In this document: in pieces, positions 35,218-42,408 of the stretch
Layout of the letters: each line of letters begins with the position of its first letter
Numbering within the stretch: the first letter of the stretch is position 1
Assembly (NCBI GenBank): GCA_027488935.1
Contig: JAIYAP010000081.1
Span: 100,815-164,814 of the forward strand
DNA from: Saprospiraceae bacterium
GTDB lineage: Bacteria > Bacteroidota > Bacteroidia > Chitinophagales > Saprospiraceae
Direction of reading: 5' to 3'
DNA: 64,000 nucleotides
Translations under genes and position numbers: made by a program
The notes under the pieces: model-generated
What the model was told of the DNA's origin: nothing
Seen by the model: only the letters and a program-made list of their open reading frames with translations
Databases searched by the model: none

Positions 35218-35225
35218 CAAAGATG
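35218..35225 (-). promoter_or_regulatory. Possible -7 box of the TROVE gene
   Basis: CATCTTTG on the minus strand, one mismatch from TAnnTTTG, would give a leader of about 107 nt containing the direct repeats at 35109-35138. Confidence 0.35.
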
Positions 35226-35342
35226 GCGAGGGTGCTGCGCAATAGACTTGCGTAGTAAAAAAAGATGTGCTAATTTATTTAAAATATTTTTTTATTTTAA
35301 TTTAAAACATTGACTATCAATTATTTAAAATCAAAATTAAGA

Positions 35343-35550
35343 TTTAAAAATTTTCCAAGCGGAAAATGCTATTGCGTACCCGATCCCTCACCTTTAAAAA
35401 TATGCCCCGCGCAGCAATCCCGATAAGCCTTGTTCCGCTATCGTGGTACCTGCCCAAAAGCGTTGCCAAAACATTCAAGATTTCAAAATACTCGGTTCCA
35501 CGGGCATCTTGGAGTATAATAATCGCCCAACTCCACAATCTATACATAGT
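35343..35550 (-). ncRNA. Candidate small RNA or tiny gene with intrinsic terminator
   Basis: A clearly less AT-rich block (about 35345-35550) in a very AT-rich 568-bp gap. On the minus strand it ends with ATTTTCC-GCTT-GGAAAAT plus TTTT (35343-35370), an intrinsic terminator. TTTG, a 20-nt spacer and TATTTATT just upstream could be a promoter. It also encodes a 67-aa frame (YRLWSWAIIILQDARG...) ending inside the terminator, which I do not recognise. A structured RNA of about 200 nt is as likely as a peptide. It lacks the three boxes of the Y-like RNAs. Confidence 0.35.
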
Positions 35551-35631
35551 CCAAATAAATACGCCAATTGGTCGTTTTTTACAAATAAAAATTTATTTTA
35601 CCTAAATTATACAAAACTTAAATGATCTATT

Positions 35632-35639
35632 TACATTTG
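35632..35639 (+). promoter_or_regulatory. -7 box (TACATTTG) of the oxidoreductase operon
   Basis: TACATTTG, 34 nt before the GTG start at 35674; no clear -33 box. The start is supported by an AAAGGA sequence 7 nt upstream, unusual in this AT-rich leader. Confidence 0.45.
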
Positions 35640-35673
35640 ACTCCCATATTTTTTGTAAAAAAAGGATTCAATT

Positions 35674-37461
35674 GTGAAAGCGACCGATATCAAAGACCCC
35701 GAGTATTTCCATAAAGTAGTTGACTGCCAATATGCTTGCCCTGCTCACACGCCTGTTCCGGAGTACATTCGCCTCATAGCAGCCGAAAAATACACGGAGG
35801 CCTATATGGTCAACTGGGAATCCAATGTTTTTCCAGGCGTGTTGGGCCGTACTTGCGATCGTCCCTGCGAGCCAGCATGCCGACGCGGCCGCATAGAAGA
35901 CGAGCCCGTGGCAATTTGTCGACTCAAACGGGTAGCAGCCGACAACAAAGGCGATGTATCGGCATTTATCCCCAAAGCGCCTGCGCAAAAAAACGGAAAG
36001 CGCGTTGCCCTCATCGGTGGCGGACCCGCATCGCTCACGGTTGCGCGCGACCTGGCCCCCCTTGGATACGAAATTGACCTGTACGACGAACAGGAAATGG
36101 GCGGCGGCATGATGCGCAGCCAGATTCCGGCATTCCGACTACCGGAAGCGGTGCTCAACCAGGAAGTAGGTTTTATCCTGGGCATGGGTATTACCACGCA
36201 TTTCAAAACCTATGTTTCGAGCATGAAAACGGTGCTCGATAAAAACTACGACGCCATTTTCGTTGGAACCGGTGCACCGAAAGGCCGCGATTTATCGGAA
36301 CTCGAACACCGTGCTGCTGTAAACACCCAAGTTCATGTTGGGATTCAATGGCTGGCGAGTGTTGCATTTGGACATACGACCAAAATCGGCAAAAAAGTGC
36401 TGGTACTCGGCGGCGGAAATACTGCGATGGACTGTTGCCGCACGGCACGGCGCCTGGGTGGAGAAGATGTAAAAGTGGTGGTACGCAGCCCGTTTTCGGA
36501 AATGAAAGCCTCACCCTGGGAAATTGAAGACGCACAACACGAAGACATACCGTTTTATAATTGCCACGTTCCTAAGTCTTTTGTACTTGAAAACGGCCGC
36601 ATGAAAGGCATGACCTTCGAAATTGTTTCAGCGGTGTACGACGAACATGGTCGCCGCAGCCTGAAACCCACGGGCGAACCCGATGTGTTTTTTGAAGCCG
36701 ATGATGTGCTGGTTGCCGTTGGCCAGGAAAACAGTTTCCCCTGGATAGAACGCGACCTGGGCATTGAATTTGACAAATGGGAGTTGCCGATTTTGAACAA
36801 AACAACGTTCCAGTCTACCCTGCCAAATGTGTTTTTTGGAGGAGATGCAGCCATGGGCCCTAAAAATGTCATAACAGCCGTTGCGCAAGGCCATCAGGCC
36901 GCCATTTCCATCGATCTGTTTTGCGTCGGCGCCGAAGTACACCAACGTCCTGCGCCATTTACCAACCTGATTCACCAGAAAATGGGCATCCACGAATGGA
37001 TGTATGACAGCGCGGTAGTAGACGATGAACGCTACAAAGTACCACATGCCGATAAAAAAGTGGCGCTTAAGGACCGCAAATTAGAGGTAGAACTCGGTTT
37101 TAATCTGCCCGTCGCCTTCAAAGAAGCCCAGCGCTGCCTGAATTGTGATATTCAAACGGTTTTTACCGACAGCCGCTGCATCGAATGCGATGCCTGTGTG
37201 GATGTGTGCCCAACCAGCTGCATTACCTTTACAGAAGATGGTCCGGAAGATGAGTTGCGCACGCGACTGACCGCACCCGCCAATGAATTGAGCCAGGATT
37301 TGTACGTTTCGGGCATTTTACCAACCAAAAGGGTGATGATTAAAGATGAAAATGTTTGTCTGCACTGTGGTTTATGCGCCGAGCGTTGCCCCACTGCAGC
37401 CTGGGATATGCAAAAATATTTATACAACGTTACCAAAGCAGGCGCTTTCAAACATGCATAA
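35674..37461 (+). CDS. GltD-like FAD/Fe-S oxidoreductase of the 2-oxoacid oxidoreductase operon
   Basis: A 595-aa flavoprotein starting at GTG. N-terminal Fe-S region with cysteines in DCQYACPAHTPVPEY and GRTCDRPCEPACRRG (as in glutamate synthase small subunit). Two nucleotide-binding folds follow (ALIGGGPASLTVARDLA for FAD, VLVLGGGNTAMDCCRTARR for NAD(P)). The C-terminus has two 4Fe-4S motifs (CIECDACVDVCPTSC, CLHCGLCAERCP). It probably passes electrons between the ketoacid oxidoreductase encoded next and NAD(P)H or ferredoxin. It overlaps the next gene by 8 nt. Confidence 0.9.
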   Translation: MKATDIKDPEYFHKVVDCQYACPAHTPVPEYIRLIAAEKYTEAYMVNWESNVFPGVLGRTCDRPCEPACRRGRIEDEPVAICRLKRVAADNKGDVSAFIPKAPAQKNGKRVALIGGGPASLTVARDLAPLGYEIDLYDEQEMGGGMMRSQIPAFRLPEAVLNQEVGFILGMGITTHFKTYVSSMKTVLDKNYDAIFVGTGAPKGRDLSELEHRAAVNTQVHVGIQWLASVAFGHTTKIGKKVLVLGGGNTAMDCCRTARRLGGEDVKVVVRSPFSEMKASPWEIEDAQHEDIPFYNCHVPKSFVLENGRMKGMTFEIVSAVYDEHGRRSLKPTGEPDVFFEADDVLVAVGQENSFPWIERDLGIEFDKWELPILNKTTFQSTLPNVFFGGDAAMGPKNVITAVAQGHQAAISIDLFCVGAEVHQRPAPFTNLIHQKMGIHEWMYDSAVVDDERYKVPHADKKVALKDRKLEVELGFNLPVAFKEAQRCLNCDIQTVFTDSRCIECDACVDVCPTSCITFTEDGPEDELRTRLTAPANELSQDLYVSGILPTKRVMIKDENVCLHCGLCAERCPTAAWDMQKYLYNVTKAGAFKHA

Positions 37462-39274
37462 GTTAAGTGGCTTAAACGATTTTGTCGTACGATTTGCGAA
37501 TGTAAACGGCACCGGATCTGCCAGTGCAAACACCATGTTCGCCAAGGCAATTTTCAGAATGGGCATTCCCGTTTCGCCCAAAAACATTTTCCCTTCCAAT
37601 ATCCAGGGGTTACCTACCTGGTATGAAGTCCGCGTAAATGACCGAGGCTACCTCGGGCGCCGTGATGGGATTGATGTAATGGTGAGCGTGAACCCGCAAA
37701 GCATGAAAAAAGACATTGCGGCCGTGAAAGCGGGCGGGTATTTCCTGTATGACAACACCAAAGCGCTGCCTAATGAATTACACCGTGATGGCATTCATTA
37801 CCTCGGCGTACCCATGATGGGCCTGTGTATGGAGCAATTTACCGACCCGCGTCAGCGTCAGTTGTTGAAAAACATGGTGTATGTGGGCGCACTCACGGCA
37901 TTGCTCGATATTGAAGTGGAAGTGATACAACAGATTATCCGGGAGCAATTTAAAGGAAAAGAAAAATTAGTGAATCCCAACTTTGAAGCCCTTCAGTTGG
38001 GCATGCAATACGTACAGGAACATTTTGAATACCCGCTCGACTTGAAGGTGGAACGTCGAGACTTGGTGGGAGACCGCATTTTGATCGATGGCAACACGGC
38101 CAGCGGCTTGGGTGCCTTGTACGCGGGCGCGACGGTGGCTGCCTGGTATCCGATCACGCCATCCACTTCTTTAGTGCAGGCTTTTGAAAAATATGCGAAT
38201 AAACTGCGCATTGATCCGGTGAGTGGCAAAAAGAACTTCGCGGTGGTGCAAATGGAAGACGAATTGGCAGCCATCGGCGTGGTATTAGGTGCTTCCTGGA
38301 ACGGTGCGCGGGCGTTTACCGCCACCAGTGGTCCGGGCATTTCCCTCATGGGCGAATTTTTGGGTTTGGCCTATTTTGCCGAAATCCCGACCGTTTTGAT
38401 TGATGTGCAGCGCGGCGGCCCTTCCACGGGTATGCCCACGCGTACACAACAATCGGATATTTTAGCCGCTGCTTATGCCTCGCACGGCGATACCCGGCAT
38501 GTTTTGTTGTTTCCCAGCACCCCCAAAGAATGCTTCGACTTTACCGCCGATGCCTTTGACCTGGCCGAACGCCTGCAAACGCCGGTATTGATGATGACCG
38601 ACCTCGAACTAGGCATGAACGATACCATGTCGGAGCCGCTTACTTGGGATGAAAACCGGCAATATGACCGTGGTAAAGTATTGAGCGAAAGCGCATTGGA
38701 GGAAATGACCACCCGTTTTGGCCGCTATAAAGATGTGGATGGCGATGGTATTCCGTACCGCACCATTCCTGGCGCGCACCCCACCAAAGGCGCATACTTT
38801 ACCCGAGGCACCTCGCACGACGAATACGCTGGATACACCGAAGATGCGACCGTTTATCAAGCCAGTGTAGAGCGTTTGCTCCTGAAATGGGAAACTGCCA
38901 AAAGCATTGTGCCCGCGCCAGAGCAATATCAAACAAGCTACCAATCTAATTTGGGGATACTGTTTTTCGGCACCACCACCCAGCCAGCCCTGGAGGCCAT
39001 TGATTTGCTGCGCGAAGAAGGCATTGAATTAGACGCTATGCGGGTAAAAGCGTTTCCATTTACCGAAAGCGTGCGCCATTTTTTGGAAAACCACGATCAG
39101 GTATTTGTAGTAGAACAAAACCGCGATGCACAGTTTCGATCCTTGCTGGTCAATGAATTGGAAATCAATCCGAAACAATTGACTAAAATACTCAATTACG
39201 ACGGATTTCCGATCACCGCCGATTTCATTTCAACCTCCATTCTGGAACGCGTACACGCCTTGAAGGCGGTTTAG
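37454..39274 (+). CDS. 2-oxoacid:acceptor oxidoreductase, fused gamma-alpha subunit
   Basis: A 606-aa subunit. Residues about 1-195 are the gamma domain (FVVRFANVNGTGSASANTMFAKA) and about 210-606 the alpha (pyrimidine-binding) domain (GNTASGLGALYAGATVAAWYPITPSTSL). With the beta subunit it forms a KorAB-type enzyme that decarboxylates a 2-oxoacid (2-oxoglutarate most likely) to acyl-CoA with low-potential electrons. The ATG at 37454 is chosen over upstream starts because it begins the gamma fold and overlaps the previous stop by only 8 nt. Confidence 0.93.
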   Translation: MHKLSGLNDFVVRFANVNGTGSASANTMFAKAIFRMGIPVSPKNIFPSNIQGLPTWYEVRVNDRGYLGRRDGIDVMVSVNPQSMKKDIAAVKAGGYFLYDNTKALPNELHRDGIHYLGVPMMGLCMEQFTDPRQRQLLKNMVYVGALTALLDIEVEVIQQIIREQFKGKEKLVNPNFEALQLGMQYVQEHFEYPLDLKVERRDLVGDRILIDGNTASGLGALYAGATVAAWYPITPSTSLVQAFEKYANKLRIDPVSGKKNFAVVQMEDELAAIGVVLGASWNGARAFTATSGPGISLMGEFLGLAYFAEIPTVLIDVQRGGPSTGMPTRTQQSDILAAAYASHGDTRHVLLFPSTPKECFDFTADAFDLAERLQTPVLMMTDLELGMNDTMSEPLTWDENRQYDRGKVLSESALEEMTTRFGRYKDVDGDGIPYRTIPGAHPTKGAYFTRGTSHDEYAGYTEDATVYQASVERLLLKWETAKSIVPAPEQYQTSYQSNLGILFFGTTTQPALEAIDLLREEGIELDAMRVKAFPFTESVRHFLENHDQVFVVEQNRDAQFRSLLVNELEINPKQLTKILNYDGFPITADFISTSILERVHALKAV

Positions 39275-39295
39275 TTTTCCTAAAAATATAGCGCT

Positions 39296-40348
39296 ATGTC
39301 ATTTATCAGACCTACTTTTCGCCATCCAGACCTGCCCACCAATAAAATCGGGTATTCGCGCCAGGATTATGAGGGCGCATTGTCCACTTTGTGCGCGGGC
39401 TGTGGCCACGACTCCGTAAGTGGTGCCATTATACAGGCTTGTTTTGATATGGCCATTGAGCCGCATCGGGTGGCCAAACTATCGGGCATCGGCTGTTCGT
39501 CCAAAACACCGGCTTATTTCCTGAACAACTCCCACGGATTCAATTCGGTACACGGGCGCATGCCCTCCGTTGCTACCGGCGCAAACTTAGCCAACCGCGA
39601 TTTGATGTACCTGGGCATTTCGGGCGATGGCGATTCTGCATCGATTGGTATGGGCCAGTTTGTACATGCCATCCGGCGCAATTTGAACATCACCTATATA
39701 TTAATGAACAACGGCTGTTACGGCCTCACCAAAGGGCAGGATTCTGCTACGGCGGATGTGGGTTCGGTAAATAAAAGCGGCCATGCCAACCAGTTTTCGG
39801 CCATTGATATGGCAGGTTTGGCGCTTGAAATGGGTGCCACCTTCGTTGCCCGCAGTTTTTCGGGCGACAAACACCAATTGATTCCACTCATTAAAGCCGC
39901 GATGTCGCACCCGGGTTTTGCCTTGATTGATGTGGTCTCGCCTTGCGTTACGTTCAACAACAACCCGGGCTCTACCAAATCATACGATTATACCCGCGAC
40001 CATATTGAAACGACGGCGGCGATGGACTATGTGCCCTATCAATCGGAAATCACGGCAGCCTATGACGAAGGCAATAGTGTCGATGTGGCCTTACACGATG
40101 GTTCGTTTATACAATTGCACAAACTTTCGCCCAACTGGAACCCATTTGACCGGCATTTGGCAATGAATCGCGTATTTGAAGCAAAAGTGAAGGGGGAGGT
40201 ACTGACGGGCTTGATTTTTATCGATCAAAATCATCCGGATTTACACGCTATGCTGGATACGGTGGCGACGCCTTTAAACCAACTGGAGCAAAGGAATTTG
40301 GTGCCCGGCGCCGGTGTGTTGGAAGGAATCAACGCAGGCTGGCGGTAA
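39296..40348 (+). CDS. 2-oxoacid:acceptor oxidoreductase, beta subunit
   Basis: A 350-aa thiamine-pyrophosphate subunit. LCAGCGHDSVSGAI (about 33) and the TPP/Mg motif SGDGDSASIG...NNGCYGLTKGQDS are present, with GIGCSSK as in KorB. It holds the proximal cluster cysteines but no extra ferredoxin domain, which the flavin subunit may supply. Third gene of the operon, 21 nt after the alpha subunit. Confidence 0.94.
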   Translation: MSFIRPTFRHPDLPTNKIGYSRQDYEGALSTLCAGCGHDSVSGAIIQACFDMAIEPHRVAKLSGIGCSSKTPAYFLNNSHGFNSVHGRMPSVATGANLANRDLMYLGISGDGDSASIGMGQFVHAIRRNLNITYILMNNGCYGLTKGQDSATADVGSVNKSGHANQFSAIDMAGLALEMGATFVARSFSGDKHQLIPLIKAAMSHPGFALIDVVSPCVTFNNNPGSTKSYDYTRDHIETTAAMDYVPYQSEITAAYDEGNSVDVALHDGSFIQLHKLSPNWNPFDRHLAMNRVFEAKVKGEVLTGLIFIDQNHPDLHAMLDTVATPLNQLEQRNLVPGAGVLEGINAGWR

Positions 40349-40361
40349 AATCTTGGTTTAA

Positions 40362-40808
40362 TTATAGTAAATTTTTTACAACCAGTACATCCATCGCTTC
40401 AAAGACCATTTCGTCTTCGACTTTAAATTTGCCTTTGAGGTATTGAACTACTTTGTCTTCGCGGGGGGTAACAACGCCATCGGCTAAAATGACGTCAAGG
40501 CATTGATAAAACAGGGGCAAACGTGTTTGTTCACGAATGGCACCAATGGCGGCATTGATCAGTGCTGCCGGACTGCCCGCCGTTTCAAAATATCGCGTGA
40601 CGGTTTCAATTAACACCAACGGATCATAACCGATAAAAATATTGCGGGTTTCCAGCGTGGTACGAAACGCAGCATTTCCACGTGCGCCATCAATTTCATC
40701 TGCACGACGACAAGCAAAAAGCACCGCGGCGCAGGCTTCGGCCTCATCGGTGATATGTAACTGCGTGGCCGCTGGGTTGGTGTGCGAAAAATCGTCGTGT
40801 TTGTTCAT
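40362..40808 (-). CDS. TerB-like tellurite resistance family protein
   Basis: A 148-aa all-helical protein; the TerB-like core is seen in EACAAVLFACRRADEIDG and CLDVILADGVVTPREDKVVQYLKGKF, with the acidic metal-binding residues of that family. TerB-type domains are cytoplasmic and often linked to stress or membrane-associated systems. The ATG at 40808 is preferred over a TTG at 40853, which would overlap the likely transcription start. It is convergent with the oxidoreductase operon. Specific role unknown. Confidence 0.85.
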   Translation of the reverse strand: MNKHDDFSHTNPAATQLHITDEAEACAAVLFACRRADEIDGARGNAAFRTTLETRNIFIGYDPLVLIETVTRYFETAGSPAALINAAIGAIREQTRLPLFYQCLDVILADGVVTPREDKVVQYLKGKFKVEDEMVFEAMDVLVVKNLL

Positions 40809-40914
40809 ATCGGGATGAAAAGACTGGTAAAGACGCGTGGCTTTTGAATACAAGGTGCAAAAGTTGTAAATTTTTATTGAATTTTCTTCCCTTTATTAAA
40901 AACGCACTATTGTT

Positions 40915-41127
40915 GCACACCGCAGATTCCCCAGATTCACACAGATTATATATTTTAGGACACACTACTGGACATGTTTCGCGCAGATGCATTTTCGCAG
41001 ATGTTACGCGGATTTTTCTGCGTAACATCTGCGCTTTTTTTCAGTGTAACATCTGCGCGAAATAAAAATGTCCAGTAGTGCGATTTTAGAATAAAATCTG
41101 TGGGAGTCTGTGTAATCTGTGGTGCGC
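40915..41127. repeat. Nested 200-nt inverted repeat (CGCAGAT family)
   Basis: Four nested pairs: outer GCACACCGCAGATT...CACAGATT with its inverse near 41095-41127; CACTACTGGACAT (40963-40975) with ATGTCCAGTAGTG (41068-41080); TTTCGCGCAGATG with CATCTGCGCGAAA (41050-41062); inner CGCAGATGTTACGC (40996-41009) with GCGTAACATCTGCG (41020-41033). It makes up nearly the whole gap (40809-41146) between two minus-strand genes. No gene is seen there. Confidence 0.8.
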
Positions 41128-41146
41128 CTCTTACAACGAATACCCC

Positions 41147-42370
41147 CTACTCTACCACGACTTTCAATACAGCGCTACCTTTTTCCGAATTAAAACGCGC
41201 CAAATACATGCCTTTTTCAAGGTTGGCAACGCTCATTTCGAAGCGGGTACTACCTGACAGCAAATCTTCCTGGCGGCAAACACGGCCGCTCAAATCCAGC
41301 AGCTCGAAGTGGGTCACGCCCTCTAGCGAACGGTTAAAATCGAAAACCAGGGCAGTGTGTGCAGGAATTGGGTAGGTGCTGATACTGATGGCGTCGGTTA
41401 AGTTGCGGGTAGGAGAAGTCGCGTAAATCGAATCTAACCAGGACATACCATCTAAATCCCATGCTTGTACAGTATCTGGTTTGAAATTCAAATCGTACAA
41501 TAAATGGTGCAAAGCGGTCACCGCAATATCGGCTTGTACGGGCGATTGGCGGAGAAGCGTTTGGTTTACACCGCTGATTTGGTAGCTGCCTGGATCCGGC
41601 CTGTTCTCCAATTTGCGCGGTGAAATGTTGTTGCCACTGGCGATCCACCAAATATGACGCTCCTGGTTGGTGTTGCCGCCGTGGCCTGTACCAATGCCGC
41701 CGTGGTCGGTTGTGATGAGGATTAACCAGTCTTCATTGGCGTAATTGGGGCGGCTATACAAAGCATTTAGCACGCCACCAAGATGGCCATCTGTTTTTTC
41801 AATGGCAGAAATATAAGCCGGATTGCTCGGATTGAAACCGGAAGCGTGGCCAGCAAGATCCACCGCATCGAAATAAACGAACAGAACGTCCAGATTTGGA
41901 TTAGCCAATTGGGTTACCGCAGCGTTCTCCGTTGGCCCACCTTGACCATCGGGTACTTTGAGTTTCAGGTTCCAACCGTCGTTGTACACATCATCCGACA
42001 TCGGGGCCCATTCTGCGATTTGCACACAGTACAAATTTGGTTTGTACTCTTTCGCACGGGTTGGAAAATAAGGGTAATCGAAGTAATTGCTGCCGGAATA
42101 GGAGTTATTGGTAACACCGTGTTTCTGGTGGTACACACCGGTCATGATGCTCGACCAGGATGGGCCAGAAACCGTGATGTCCAGATGCCAAGAGTCGAAG
42201 GTGTAAAACGCATTTTCCAACAATGCATCAATATTGGGTGTTTTGGCCGTTTGCAAAGCATCAAAACGGGCACCGTCGATGCCAATTACCAATACTTTGC
42301 GGGGTTGTGTTGCGGTGGCAATCGCAATCGCAAACAAAGTAATAACCAGGGTGCTGTAAATTTTTTTCAT
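41147..42370 (-). CDS. Alkaline phosphatase/phosphodiesterase family protein with T9SS sorting domain
   Basis: A 407-aa exported hydrolase. Signal peptide KKIYSTLVITLFAIAIATA. The alkaline-phosphatase superfamily core opens VLVIGIDGARFDALQ (metal Asp), nucleophile region VSGPSWSSIMTGVYHQKHGV, and later ITTDHGGIGTGHGG (metal DH). Probably a phosphodiesterase/nucleotide pyrophosphatase releasing phosphate from organic phosphoesters. The last 80 residues are a type A sorting domain (ISTYPIPAHTALVFDF, KGMYLARFNSEKGSAVLKVVVE). The ATG at 42370 is used because the signal peptide begins there. It follows a TonB receptor gene after 38 nt. Confidence 0.92.
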   Translation of the reverse strand: MKKIYSTLVITLFAIAIATATQPRKVLVIGIDGARFDALQTAKTPNIDALLENAFYTFDSWHLDITVSGPSWSSIMTGVYHQKHGVTNNSYSGSNYFDYPYFPTRAKEYKPNLYCVQIAEWAPMSDDVYNDGWNLKLKVPDGQGGPTENAAVTQLANPNLDVLFVYFDAVDLAGHASGFNPSNPAYISAIEKTDGHLGGVLNALYSRPNYANEDWLILITTDHGGIGTGHGGNTNQERHIWWIASGNNISPRKLENRPDPGSYQISGVNQTLLRQSPVQADIAVTALHHLLYDLNFKPDTVQAWDLDGMSWLDSIYATSPTRNLTDAISISTYPIPAHTALVFDFNRSLEGVTHFELLDLSGRVCRQEDLLSGSTRFEMSVANLEKGMYLARFNSEKGSAVLKVVVE

Positions 42371-42408
42371 GAGAAAAGGTAAGAAGGTTGAAATGATCAT
42401 GTTCGTAT

